Source of the DNA: Ptiloglossa arizonensis
Taxonomy: Eukaryota > Arthropoda > Insecta > Hymenoptera > Colletidae
Direction: 5' to 3'
Assembly (NCBI RefSeq): GCF_051014685.1
Contig: NC_135060.1
Location: forward strand, 2,480,001-2,544,000
DNA length: 64,000 nt
Below, one piece after another: positions 47,738 to 60,150 of the stretch. The translations under genes were made by a program, and so were the position numbers. The notes beneath the pieces are model-generated. The model did not search any database. It was not told the DNA's origin and worked only from the letters and a program-made list of their open reading frames with translations. Within the stretch, counting starts at the first letter, position 1. Every line of letters begins with the position of its first letter.

Positions 47738-48178
47738 GTGTTTGCTCTCCTCGTGAAATTATTATCCAGATATTTCGTTCGATCGATGCATTCTTGTTCC
47801 TTAAAATTTAAATACGCGTCGAGCGTTCCACGATTGCGAACGATCTGCCATAGAACGATCTATCCTAGAGTAATTAATGCTGTTTTCTTGCAACATTGTT
47901 ACTCGAATATTCTGCTCGATTTACGTACCTTTGCAAGTTTCGTGTCTTTGAAGTTCAAACACGTGTCAAGCTTCTCTCTATTGCGAACGATCTACCGTAT
48001 TTCTCCTGGATCAATCGCGCTGTTTTCTCGTAACATTCTTACTCGAATATTTCTCGCGATTTTCGCGTCATTGAATTTTAAACAACGAGTTTTCTTTATC
48101 GCGAACGATTTACTATACTCCTCCCAGACTAATTACCGTTATTTGAATTCCGAAGACCTAACAATCGAGAAACGTTGA
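47738..48178 (+). repeat. Degenerate tandem repeat with a continuous reading frame
   Basis: attgcgaacgatct at 47833 recurs at 47980 and, as atcgcgaacgattt, at 48098. Around it (t/g)ttttct(t/c)g(c/t)aacatt, ttactcgaatatt and ctcgattt also repeat. The units are about 147 and 118 nt. A 146-codon plus frame runs through all of it and repeats at the peptide level (SLKFKYASSVPRLRTI versus SLKFKHVSSFSLLRTI). The first period is a multiple of three and the second is not, so the frame survives by compensating indels or by chance. tacttgaatatcgtgctcga at 44938 is a related dispersed copy. Confidence 0.75.
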
Positions 48179-49199
48179 AGAATAAATTGCCACCGTTTCA
48201 CGATTCGAAAGAAGCAGCTGGAGGTGATTTCCAGAATCACTCGTCTTGGATTCGGAGATAAACCCAGGAGTCAAAGCGCTAGAAGATGATTTATTAGCAA
48301 AGGACTTTGCGCCGTCTTAACGTCCTCAATTAACCCCTTAATAGTAATTGATGGGGTCAGAAACCCGCAACGTAGCAGTCGGAGTTTAGTACTTGGGCTT
48401 AGATTTCCTGTTACGTTTCCGTATAGCGAATCTATAGGTTATATACGTCGACGCAACGTCAACTTATCATTCGAGATCATTTATTCTATTGTGGACGACG
48501 TTGAAAACTATTCCACGGAGCTTAAAAGATCGATTCTGAAACGAGTGTAGGTTATATTCGTCGAAACTTCTCTTACCGTCTTCGTGACGTGTTAGTTATC
48601 CATTAACCATCTTCTCTTATCGGAATTAAAATTAATACATTTTTTATTATATTTTCGAAAACTGTATCAGTTTCGGTGGTAAATCAATGAAATTACTATA
48701 CATAACCACGCAAATGGATAATCGAAGTACTTGTTCGTATTGTTCGACAGGTTTCGAAGTTTCGATAATTTCTATCCCCTCGATAAACATCTTATTTCGC
48801 TGCTAATAAATTATTTTCGCGAAGCGAGATATCGTGCAATCGACATTTTTCATTTTTACTCGACAAAACTTCGTACTTTCGACAATTCGAGGTGTCCGTT
48901 CGACGAAGAATCGAGAAGTTTGTTCTCCAAGCCCGACAGCTGTCCATTATCATCGCAACGTATCAAACCGTCTAGACATACATCTTGGAAGAGGAGATCA
49001 TTAGGGTTAACTTTTTCTTCCAAGAACTTATTCGTAAGAAAACTTAATTACTCGTGTTAGTGGTCGCTTCTAAGTATCGATGTAGCCATTCGAGCAGGGT
49101 TAACGCCAAACAAAGTTTGCAGCTGCACCTAACTGGTCGTAACCGAAGTTGCAAGCATTAGAAAGCGGATACGAGAGTTAAAAATAAAAGACAGTAAAC
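48179..49199. other. No gene recognised
   Basis: A 109-codon plus frame (48731-49060) is Phe/Ser/Arg-rich and unrecognised. No repeat is noted. Confidence 0.4.
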
Positions 49200-49950
49200 A
49201 TCGTGGAGGAAATAATTGGGCGATTGTAAAGGGTGGTCGAAGGTTACGATTTTTTCGAAATCCACGAAAACTTCGATTCGAGCAGAATCGTGTTTAATCA
49301 CGGAGAAAATAATGGAATGATTTGTATTTACGAGCAGTAATGTATATCAACGCTTAGCAAAGATTGGAAAAATATCGAAAGTCGGGAAACGAGTTCCACG
49401 TGAACTGTGGCGAACTGTATCCAACGCATGGACGTTTCGCGAGATCGACAAAGCATCCATTTCTTGATCAGATTCTTATCGATGATGAAAAGTGGATTCT
49501 ATACAGCGATCTTAAACGCAAACTACGATGAACAACGCGAGGTGAAAAATCGATATCGTTGGCCAAGATCGAAACTTCGTTCGAAAAAAAGATGTTACCC
49601 TGGGCGTGTTCGAATGCAGGTGGTCGCGATTCGTTTTGAACTTTTAAATCAGAATCGGGCTATAATAGCAGAAGAAATTCTCTTCCATCCTGATAACGCT
49701 TGACTACATATGGCTAAATCAATACCAGGGAAAATCGAAGTGTATAATTGAGAACTGATACTACATCCATAGTATTCTCACGGCGTTGCGCTCACCTTCT
49801 GTTTATTCTGCACATTGCATAATGTTTCAATTAGACGGAGATTTTAATGACATCGGTTGTTTAAAATCAGGACCAAACGAGTTTTTTGCAAAGAAATTTT
49901 CAAATAAATTATACGACAGTCCGGTTCGGGGTTTCCTGGACTTTTATTAG
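49200..49950 (+). pseudogene. Near full-length mariner transposase pseudogene
   Basis: Frame pieces on the plus strand follow the mariner layout in order. RAESCLITEKIME and YQRLAKIGKISKVGKRVPRE (from 49345) are the second helix-turn-helix and the WVPHEL-type linker. PFLDQILIDDEKWILYSDLK carries the first catalytic Asp at about 49484 (DEKW). A WACSNAGGRDSF piece follows. LFHPDNA has the second catalytic Asp at about 49693. ELILHP, then YSHGVALTFCLF (49752 on) is the region where the third Asp is lost. KSGPNEFFAKKFSNKLYDSP (49861 on) is the C-terminus, ending at a TAG at 49948. There are at least three frameshifts and several stops, so it is inactive. The first ~60 residues are not readable with confidence. 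Confidence 0.88.
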
Positions 49951-51910
49951 TCGTGACCCACTTTCGAGAATTTGTAATTTTTTGAGGCTCACTCGCTTGT
50001 AACGCATATTTTAGAACAAAGAAGAGATCCGATGAAAAAATTAATCTCTGTACTATTTGAACACTTTTTGTCGAGTACGCTTAATTGAAAACCAAGCAAC
50101 ACCGGTCGAAAATATAAGTACAGTTTCACGCGATCGGAAAATATGCTGGATAAGATATTGCAAAGAAAATAAGACTAAGAAAATTGATCTAAAACGCGAA
50201 AAATACGTATGTGTTAAATGTGCAATCGAGAAGCCTAAATGAAACTATATTTTTCACTGTCCAATTGGCTATTATCTTAATTCTATGTTAAGAAATATAA
50301 GTTGTTTTAAAGACCGATCGTTTGACCGGTCGCGATAGGAATAGGTAAATTGAAATGTCGGTAGGTTTAGTGTTAACAGGACTTACCCAGAATCAGCTCG
50401 CAATTCGTACTATGGGAACCTTTGGTTTAAATAGTATGAATGGTATGAATAGCGAATAAACAGGAGGTCGTACAAACAAAGGATTGAGCGTTGCGTTAAA
50501 TATCCGAAACAAGCACAGTTACTGTATCTCGTGCTTGCTGATTGAGGCTTTAACTGCTAGACCCAATAGCTAGGTCTCTTCGGATCGTACATTCTTTCGT
50601 TAGGGAACAGTCACTTCGAAACAAAGAAACTCTGGTGATACGATAAACGTGTTTGGTATCTGCACTGAATCTTACGACGTAATTAATTGATTAATTGGCT
50701 GCAGAAGATTGTGAATATACAACTGTAATAAAAAATTACGTACAGATTTCGATGCAACTCTGCTCAGAAATAATCTATTTCTAAGATTCAATTGAAAACG
50801 TTCACCACGAGTGCAACGAACACTTCTATTCCTTTCTTCGAAGTAATTGCATTCGATTATCACGTGGATTCTCCGCGTCAATCTTTCGTTCAAACGCGTA
50901 CAATTTCCTCTCGAATTATTTCAACGAATCTAATTTCTTTCTGTAGCGAATTGTCGTCGAGCATTGTCAACACTTTCGTTTCGAACTTTTAAGAAGCATC
51001 GAAAGTACGTTCTACCGGCGAATTATGTTCGTGTAATTGAAAATAACACCTCCAGCTGTAATGAATTGAATTATCAACGGTTTCGACTTCAAAGAAATTC
51101 CAAGGAGAATTGAACGTCTGCGTTCGTTACGGTAAAGTAAAACGAGGTGCCCGCGATGATAGGAGAACGAGAGTCTACGATGGCGCGCGTAACGAGAGTA
51201 AGCGGAACAATGTTCTTCGACCGTTTTTGTTCTGGACCGGATCCCAGCTACATCCTCCGTACGAAACGCAGATGTATTTACGTGTATACCCCTGAAATAC
51301 CGCTCTATGGTATCGTAGAACTATAATAGCAAAGTTTCGAGTAGATACGAATGCCACTTACACGGCTAATTATACGTATACTAGACGTTTCGCCGCTCCG
51401 AACACCAATTACCTTGTTTAAGCTTACGCAGTGCTTCTATTTAATTAACGGGAAATGTTTTCCCACGCATCACCATTTTTGCAAGTTAAACCAAATGGAA
51501 AATAATTTCTTATTTTCTTCTGCTACTTTAAACGCTACTCCAAGCGTATAGGTTATCGTTCGTTGAAACGGTTTTCCCTCTTTGCAAGATAATTAAATAA
51601 TTTTATACGTTGCGCAGAGTATTCTCGTACGGTGCAATATTTAATCGATTCATTGAGTCCACGAAAAGGAACAAGTAAGTTTTTATAAACGTTTACGCAG
51701 ATATTAATTACCGTTTCGCAGATGTAATCAACTTTTTTACGTGAAATCAATGCAGATACGTTGTTCAATATTTTTTCATTCTTCTATGCTGTTCAAAGTA
51801 TACAAGAACTTGATACAAAAATTGAATATCGTTGAAGATTGCACTTATTTCGTAATTTCATAATTTATCGCGAAAGAAATGTAAATTTGACGGATATATT
51901 GTTAAAATTA
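49951..51910. other. No gene recognised
   Basis: Short frames (60-73 codons) on both strands. tggtatgaatagcg-type words near 50440 are a minor repeat. Nothing else is supported. Confidence 0.4.
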
Positions 51911-52013
51911 GGTATCGGTTGGTACCTACTGGTATTAGTATTTGATACTAATAGATAGGGTATTAGTTTTTGTATGGGTAATAATATCGGTATCAGTGAT
52001 GGTATTAGTATTA
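51911..52013. repeat. Degenerate (ggtattagta)n minisatellite
   Basis: ggtat and tattagta words recur about seven times over 100 nt (ggtatcgg, ggtattagta, gatactaatag, ggtatcagtg, ggtattagta). Confidence 0.75.
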
Positions 52014-53471
52014 AGTACGATGCAACAAAAGTGCATATACACCTTGACAACTGTGCAGCTCTCTTGCTTTATTCTTCGTAGTAAAATTTTCCATTTCGTG
52101 TTACGTAGTTTCACGATTAGTCTTTACGTTGATATACAATGTACCCTTTTGTACAAGGATGGCCCCGAAACAGTGTGAATTTGTGATTACGTGGATAGTT
52201 CCCTTCAGCATAAACAGAGTCTCTACTCTCCACATATCAAAATATAATTCTAGAGATGTTAAATTCAGTTTGCCGACTTCCGGAAGCTCGGTCAGCGGTA
52301 GCAGTCCGTTCGAGCATTTACTAGAACGCTGCGGTGGAGCTTGGTAATTAATTACGAGGGAATCCTTGAAATTATTTTTCACGATCGATGCGTTAATCGC
52401 GTGTCAATACGCGCACCATGTCAAATTAAATTGACGCATAATCAACGCATCGAATATCCATTTGTTTCGGATAATATGAAAATATATCTCGAGCAAATAC
52501 GTCCATGGGGAACATTGTTCAATTTGAAACGAGTGTTTGACAAAGAATTGTTTTCAAGTACTCGAAAGAATAATAATTCGATAAATTTATATGCATATTT
52601 GCATTACATTTATTAAAAATGATTGCAAATCGCACACGACGTACAATATTCCTCTTCGATCGTCACCGGTGTGTAAAATAGAATCTCTTCTTGAACGGAA
52701 ATTTTTATACAGAACCTTTTCTTTCGTAGATATGTAAATTCTTGGTTGTATTGTCGATCGACAATTCAATGACATTTTAGTCCCCCCGGTGATAATTGCA
52801 TCATTTCGGGCTGGCAAATGCGATAAGTAACGCACTTTTCGTGTAATACGGCCAGGGTTGGCGGCGAGTAGAAAGCCGGTAACGAAGTTTTCCACGGTTG
52901 CTTAAAGCGTAGAAGGGACGAAATCGCGAGGGTTGACTGTGCGCATCTGCCGCAGACTCCGTTATCAAATCATTCCGCTGACATCCGTAGACGCTCCGGG
53001 AAATAATTCGGGGTCCCGTGTCTTCGTTGGCCCCCTCGTTTCTCTCTCCTTTCTTCCGTCCTCTTCGACCCTATCTGCCGTTTTCGTGCGTCCTCGCGGC
53101 AATCTCGTGACGTCAAAGTTGGTTCGCAGCTGCTCGAAGACGAAAACGGCCCTTTCAAGATATTCCGCCAAACAAGTTTCTTAAGTACGAGATGCGCCCA
53201 GCGCGGCCCACTCTTAGAAGGGTTCTCGATGCTTTTAGAAGATTAATTTGTACACTACCGCTTCGCTTCCCGCCGAACGATAAGAATAAGCGTTGCGCGA
53301 TAAAATCGGAAAGTTCTCGACAAGTTCTCCCAGCACCATCGTTCTCGGCGATGGTGAATCGTCGTTCAAACCGAATCGATCCTCGCGTATTACCGAGTCC
53401 TTTTGTCCACTGTCCTTTCGAATATCTATAAATTCGTATTTCCTATCGTACGATATTTTCGAAGATTTATT
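52014..53471. other. No gene called
   Basis: At 52101-52382 both strands carry balanced frames (93 codons minus, 72 codons plus) that I do not recognise. 52900-53420 is GC-rich with overlapping frames. No splice boundaries that I trust. Confidence 0.35.
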
Positions 53472-53575
53472 GGATTGTTCGGAAAGTGTTTTCGTTTTCC
53501 AAATTGGAGAATATATAATTTAAGAAAATGTTTATACGCTCTAAAAAAATCGTGTTTCATTTTCACAAAAAAAAG
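53472..53575 (+). mobile_element. Mariner-like terminus (family 2), copy 2
   Basis: ggattgttcggaaagtgttt, then attggagaatatataattta and the string taaaaaaatcgtgtttcatt, shared without mismatch with the 9115 copy. Compared with that copy it lacks about 18 nt near the front. No right end or transposase frame was identified. Confidence 0.7.
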
Positions 53576-54287
53576 AAAAGTGAAACGACATTACGTCGAT
53601 AACAATACACGTTGTACAATAAAGTTTCATATGGTATACGGAAGAGGACATTTTTGCGGGCAAGAAAGTATCGCCATTTATAAGTTCAGGGCGTATAAAT
53701 ATACCGCTGTTCCTTGTAGACCCAAAGTTTCTTTGTATTTGTCGATAACTGTCCCAGGGGATGTCTGGTAGACGCAGGATTTCGAGCAAGTGTTTCTCGG
53801 GTGACATTTTATTGTTTGTGAAATGATAGGGGACGGATTTTCATGGATTTTGGGTCGCTTTAAGTTGCCTTATAAACGACACCTCGGAGGCCAGTAACGC
53901 AAACCGATTCTACCCCGACCTCTTTCCTAGCACCCTAAAGTGGCTTAAGTTACACCGATTCGCCGAAACCGACAATCCCAAAGCGGCCTGTTCTCCAACT
54001 ATATTCCTAACAATGATTGCACTGTCGTTGAACACCGCCCTAACGGCCAAAATATGAAATCATCGCGGTGTGAAGTTCCAAAGCGTTCAAGTTTGATAAA
54101 ACGAGAGTTTTGCAACGTACTTTTACCGAAAAACAAGCATCTTTGCAACGTACGAGCTTTTTTGACCCAAAGCGTTAACCAAAGATTATACCGTCGTTTT
54201 TCACTTACGATATCTCTGACGATAATAACTTCGAATATACAAAAAGTACAGTCTACGTCGGTCGAAAAACCACCTAAATGAAAAAAT
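53576..54287. other. No gene recognised
   Basis: An 88-codon minus frame (53541-53807) and a 75-codon plus frame (54054-54281) are unrecognised. The left part may be the interior of the family 2 element. Confidence 0.4.
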
Positions 54288-54456
54288 TAGGGGTGCACGG
54301 GTACCCGAGCCCCGGGTCGAATCGGGTCGAGTCGAAAGTTCGGGTAGTTGGATTTTCGGGATAAAATTTAATATCCGAAACTCTATTCGTGGTTCGAAAC
54401 TTATTCGGGACCCGATATTCGATTCGGGACACGATTTAAATTTTTAAATCGGGAAG
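54288..54456. mobile_element. Possible hAT-like terminus with gggtcga repeats
   Basis: Begins taggggtgcacgggtacccg and continues with many variants of cgggtcga, cgggac and ccgatatt on both strands. A tag/cagggg start followed by gggtacccg-type repeats is known from subterminal regions of some hAT-like transposons. No second terminus or 8-bp target duplication was found, so this is tentative. Confidence 0.4.
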
Positions 54457-57400
54457 TATTTTCGTATGTACGTATTGTGTAATTGGCTGTAAGATGAATT
54501 AAGGATGAAACGGATCCGGTATGATTCGAGCAAGTTGTAAAATAAAGTTAATTCGCGTACCTTGTTTATAGTACACGTCTTGAGAAATAATTTCGACAAA
54601 ATTCGATTAAATTATCCCACTCCGTTTTTATTTCTAAAGAGTTACATTTATCCATTCACGTTCGTACGGGTGGATACGTTTCGTTGCTCTCGATGCATTT
54701 GTCGTTAGAAAAGGTCTAAGCAACGATGACAACACGAGGCCTCCATAATTACGAGCGTCACCTCTTCAGCAGGAAAGTTGTAAAATTGAAATTGCTCAAG
54801 TTGTTTCTATATTCACGATTCTGTGTGCTTTTACGTAACAAACGAGGGTCTGACTTTTTCACGATCTTCTTAATGTCTGGAGTGCCCGAGCCTCGAGTGG
54901 AACCTGTTTTTGTGCATTTATATCGCCGGCACTTAATCGATCGCTTTTTTCCCCGATGTAAGCCTCTTAACGCGCAGAATGAGTCCTTTGGCTCCAATTA
55001 GCGTCTGCGAGACCGACCACGATGCTTTCCGTATCAACGAAACGTTCCATTGAAGTTTCGAACACGGACAGGATTTCGTGTGTCGATGAATTCACGAAGA
55101 GAAGTAGACAAACGCAAGACACAATGAGGGAGCAAGGGAGCAACTTAAGATTCTCGTAACTTTCGAGGACATTTTAAACGACATTTTCAGGAAGATTCGA
55201 CTTCAGCTTCGAACGAGTTTGGAAATTCGTTCTAGATTTTTGTATCGAAATCACGGAAGAAAGTTCATTCGATGTACGTTCTCTGCAGTGCAACGAGAGA
55301 ATCTTTGTTCAAACTTTACCAACGTTAACAAAAGCAGGCGATAATATGATGTAACGTAAACGTACGAAAACAAAAATCCACTTAATGGTTGAAAATGTTA
55401 AGATTTGTAGGACATAAATACAGTTAAAGTTAGATTTACCAATCGGTAAAAATGACTTTTTCTATCTTATAAATGTGATCAATTTTATAAGTTCTTCTAC
55501 GCGTGTCTAATTCAACGACCAATGTTACTGGACTATTCTCCTTTCCTCTCTGACTTTGCAACTCGTAGAATAGGGATCAATTTCTCGCCCACGAATAGTA
55601 CCATAGTTCGAAATTCCAAGTGGCCAATTTAGCAACTAATTTCCATTTTTCCTTCCGACTTTTTATCTCGCAGAACAGCAGCTGACTCCTTTGGTATACC
55701 CGTTTACAGGTACTCGTAACAAATCAGGAGAATATGGCCGGTTGAACGTTACTAGTCGGACTTAAGTCAGACCCACTGTTTCTCCTTGAGAGTTCGCACC
55801 GCGCTTGTCGGCTGCGCGACATGGATGCGCAGAACCGCATTATACCGGGAACCGCATTACGGAGCGACTTGAACGTAACGTCTGACACCGACAGGATTAA
55901 CCTACTTACGTGCACCAGTCGTAACGCACGTGGCCGGCTCAAACCAGGGATTTTTGCGACAATGGAGCAACCACCGAGTCTCCGATCGTTCGTCGAGTTA
56001 CTCGACGGATTATTCTTCGTTGTTGTTGCTTCTGAGAAACAGCACGATCCATGCGTTAGCGAGATAAACCTATCCGTTTGGATATCCCGTCGAACGATCT
56101 CGTAGAAAAACAGGAAGTCTAGTTTCCGATGTAGTTATCGAAATTCGGTGACACGGATTCGGCGAGGTCCGATTTTCCGTGACCAGAGGACACGAACGAC
56201 CTACTTCGTATCATTCCCGCGGTTATCTATGACTTTTACTACGGAAGGAAGCAATCGACTGTTAATTGAGCGTGGTACGTATCGGTCAGCTGCGCTATTC
56301 GAGTGAATTGGGCTATGAGAGTTATTAATATTTCATTATTCTCCAGTGGTGTACTCTCGATATTGAATCGCGCATCTGTGTGTTCGTTAAAGAGTTTTAT
56401 ATACACAGAAACTTATTCCGGGAAAAATTCGTGATAAATATAGAAATCGAATTCGACAATTTTCACAAATTTTGTTCATTACCATTTTTGGTAATGCATC
56501 GAATTTTTCCACCGAGGAATCGTGGGTCGATCGATCGCACGTCGTTCGAATTGAACAAGAATCTCGGTGATGAATTTCAATCGTTTCAACGCGTTTAGCA
56601 ACCGTGTGTCCATCATTGATATTTCGTAATAACAAAATGGCGATTGCAACGATTAACGCTTTTATCGGGAAACTCTGTACATTTACGAGTGGTAAGTTCA
56701 CCGTTGGCGCAGACTCTAGAAATATATTCTCACACGCTCGTTATTAATTTCATGGTCGGTTGGAATTTCCAACGTTTCCGATTCTCCGTACGAAAATGGC
56801 GCGGAAAGGTATCGATAATTGATAGACATCCGTAAGAACGATTTGGAAGTTTGCACAAGTTTGTAAATACTTGTCGCGATAGCGGGAAGTAATCGTGTAA
56901 ATTATTATACGATTGAAAACTTGGCTCGGATCAATTTCGAACGCGTAGCTGTTTTCGAAAGTTCGGCCGCGGTCTATCGAGTTTCCCGGGCCAAGAATGA
57001 AATAAAATGTATGCCCAATCGGCAAAGTTCGTGCACGGTGTCGCGAGGAGGTGGCGTTGCGATTATCACGATCAAGCCCGGGACGTGAACGTATGCACTT
57101 TAATCTCGTCGAAAATCCAATTAAACTACTTTGCGATTGCGGCGCGTCCCGGCACCATGTTGGTTTCCGACATCTACGAAATTCGTAACCCGCGCTGTAA
57201 CTTGTTTGGCTCCGCTCTCGGTCGCGCTTCCATCCTATTACGTTGAAATATACGACCATTCGAACGTCAGCTGCTCGGTTAACTGCTACGAAATGTTATT
57301 TAAATACTAATAACGATGTTGCCGTTGCTGATACGTCCCATTCGCTTCGCCCATCCAAACGGACGACCAACCTACCACCGGGCAAATCGCACGATTAATC

Positions 57401-57616
57401 GCTACCTTTGTGACGTTCGCAAACCCGGCAAAACGGAAATGGAAATTACCAAAATTCCTAATAAATTCAAATCGATTGCGATAAGTTTAAAAACGAACGA
57501 ACGCCCCGTTACGGCTCGAGAATGATACGAACTCTTAACGAAATTTAACTATTTGACTGTATTCGCGAATCGACGGCAAATATTTAAATATCCACGTAAA
57601 CTAAATGTACGCGATA
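54457..57616. other. 3.2-kb stretch without a recognised gene
   Basis: Frames of 60-169 codons on both strands; the longest (56750-57259 minus) is Arg/Ser/Tyr-rich and overlaps plus frames. No splice-bounded exon and no known domain. Confidence 0.4.
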
Positions 57617-57804
57617 GGTTGTTCGATAAGGAATGGTGCTATTAGTTTCGTCGTTTTATTTTTCTAAAGATGGTAGTATTGTTTGACGAACGTGTGTAAA
57701 GTTTCACGTAGATCCGTCGACTCGTTCGTATATTCCCAGTTGTTCAAAGTTCCAGTGTCGTAGTATTTTTCACAATGGAAAAACGACAAACTTATCGAAC
57801 AATC
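57617..57804. mobile_element. 188-bp mariner-like MITE (family 1)
   Basis: Starts ggttgttcgataag and ends cttatcgaacaatc (13 of 14 positions complementary), with TA immediately on both sides, the mariner target duplication. The left interior (ctattagtttcgtcgtttta) matches 7329-7400. The right interior, read in reverse complement, matches 23138 onward and 44766 onward (tccattgtgaaaaatacta, gacactggaactttgaac). So the two ends of the parent mariner can be told apart, and this copy is an internally deleted derivative. Confidence 0.9.
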
Positions 57805-59412
57805 TAGTACACAAGGAGGGTAAAAAGACGAAGAAGGAACGTCGAGAAACTTTCGTGAAACAATTAATTTTGTACACTTGTACGAAGTTTGTACTCTGAA
57901 AATAAAAGAAATGGGTAGAAAATAATTGCTATATACTGTTTTAATTCTCGAATAATATTTATTTGTAATTTGTTCGCACCATGGGTCGTTTCAGGTGATA
58001 CTTTAATTCACCCGATGCGAATTAAAAATTGTTTTTAATTCCAAATTCCAATATTTTGTAAATTTTCATACATTTTTCAGAGATCCAACCTTGGCTGTTA
58101 CTTTTATCCGTGTAAATAACATTTTATATATTCTGATCTTTGACGTTCTTTCACAGATCGTTGTTCATAATCAAAATCCGACGCACTTCCTCCTTTCTTT
58201 CGATCCTCTCCTCGTGTGCACGCCTCTAAAGCACCTTGTACACGATTAATGGATGCAACTGTGGATACAGACCTTTGGGAAGTTGAGGACTCGCTCGACG
58301 TTTGTTTGTGTCCATATCATCGTAATGTGTGCTGATCTAGTTTACAGACAGTGCGTCAAATATACACTACGATCAAACATTTGAGCATACCTGTGTTGTC
58401 GTCATTTTGCAGACAAATGTATCGCGAATCGTTTGATCGGGTTTGAAATTTATATCGCGCGAAAAAAATCAAAGAAATAGTCACGTTCTCGTAGAGTCCT
58501 TAATTCTTCTTTAACCATAGTGTCCATTTCAATTCGATTCTTTACCAAACTTTGAACAAATGGTAAATAGTTTCGTAGTATCTGTAATAATTTGATCGCC
58601 CGCTGTACGTAGAACAGAAAAGAATCACCTTTCCGCAAATAGTCGACACTTGAACACGTTGCGAGAAAATGGTGAGAATTTCTTCTTTTTTTTCCGATTG
58701 GTGAAACAACCGACGGAAATATTCCGTAGGGTAGATAACGCGTTGAACCGGCTTTTAGTATTTGATATTGTAACAAATTCGTAAAGGGTCGACGGAATTT
58801 TTATGAAAATTTGTTTAATGGAATTTTATTATTCGCCGTTATATAATCAGGACGGAGTGCACTTTTAAAACGTTGATTCTGGTTAATGAAACGGAACGAG
58901 ACCTCGTCTTTAACTTCCCCGGAGGAGACACGTAGCCGCGTTTTCGTACGCGAAAGAGGACATGCATAATCTGTCGAAAGCTTTTATTGGATTCGGAATG
59001 AAAACCCTCGCCGGGACTATCTCTAAATCTCGTCTATATGCGCATCGCCCTGCGGCACTCTTCTTTGAGGGTCTCGTGTTTTCCTACCGCTGCGTGGCGC
59101 GGGCTTTCGTGCTTCTTTCTTCCTCTCGTTTCTTCCTTACACTCGTCCCTCGTGTTTTCTCTCGATCGTGTCAAACAAATAGAATAATTGTTTCCCGATT
59201 CAGATCTCGCGGCGCGCGGCAGAAACACGATCTGTTTAGCGTCTTTCGTGTCTGATCATACATAGGTGTGTACTACTGATAATCTACCGTGAAACCAGCA
59301 CGTTCAAACGTACATGGAGATCCTCGATTTCGTGTAGGTACACTTTGCGGAGATCTTTATCGATAAATGTATGAATATCGATCGTTAATTATTATTCTTG
59401 TTATCGTAATTT
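57805..59412. other. No supported gene
   Basis: A 108-codon minus frame (58450-58776) has balanced composition (LRNYLPFVQSLVKNRIEMDT) but is unrecognised. A CpG-rich block at 58910-59250 is open on both strands. Confidence 0.35.
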
Positions 59413-59486
59413 TTTTCTATTATAATTATAATACATATTATTTTTCTATTATAATTATAATACATATAATTTATATGTATTATAAT
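59413..59486. repeat. AT-rich 29-nt tandem pair plus perfect 16-nt hairpin
   Basis: ttttctattataattataat at 59413 recurs at 59442. The second copy leads into attataatacatataa (59454-59469), one base, then its exact reverse complement (59471-59486). It could form a stem of 16 A-T-rich pairs. Confidence 0.85.
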
Positions 59487-59924
59487 TAGTAATGTATTTC
59501 TAAAATTTATCACAACAACGATACAAATCTCAGAAATACCATTTTTCTTTATAGTCCTCGTGCTTCTCAGTTTGATTCGTCTTCGCAGAAGTTCCTTCAT
59601 GTCGTAGAAAAAGAAAAAAGAAAATATTTTCGATTAAGAGATTGCTCCTTAAGGTATTGTCCAAGACCACTCCTTGATTCGTGACACTTGCACAGCGACT
59701 TTAAGTTACGGTACGATTTCACAATGGATGATCGAAGTAATCTCCTTTGAGAATTATGCAGACGTTGATACGTCGTATCGTGGACCGTCGCGTGCGTTAC
59801 AACAATTCCAGCCGATTTCCAGCCGAATCGAGTGAATTAATTTATAAACTGATATTGAGTGTATGCATATCTTTTTGTGTTATGCAAGAGGAGGTCAAGT
59901 AAGATTGTTAGTACGGTTTCTTGG
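59487..59924. other. No gene recognised
   Basis: No frame, repeat or motif of note between the hairpin and the inverted-repeat element. Confidence 0.4.
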
Positions 59925-60150
59925 CACACGTTTCAACAATTCTTACGTTTACTTCAAAATAGCATAGCGTGATTCGTGCCGCCGCTTAAATTATACGTTT
60001 ATTGTGAATTTTTGTTTAGAAGATGTGGAACAGGTCTGTAAAGTTTCCGACGGAAAGTTCTAATTATTATTATGTATGTAATAATTTAAGCGGTGGCACG
60101 AATCGTGCTGTGTCATTTTGAAGTGAACGTAAGAATTGTTGAAACGTGTG
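59925..60150. mobile_element. 226-bp element with 69-nt inverted repeats
   Basis: 59925-59993 (cacacgtttcaacaattctt ... ccgccgcttaaatta) is the reverse complement of 60082-60150 with about seven mismatches, roughly 90% identity. Between the arms are 88 nt. The arm tips are cacacgtttc/gaaacgtgtg. No target duplication is obvious and no frame spans it. It looks like a MITE of a family not otherwise present here, or an inverted duplication. A transcript through it would fold into a long hairpin. Confidence 0.85.
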
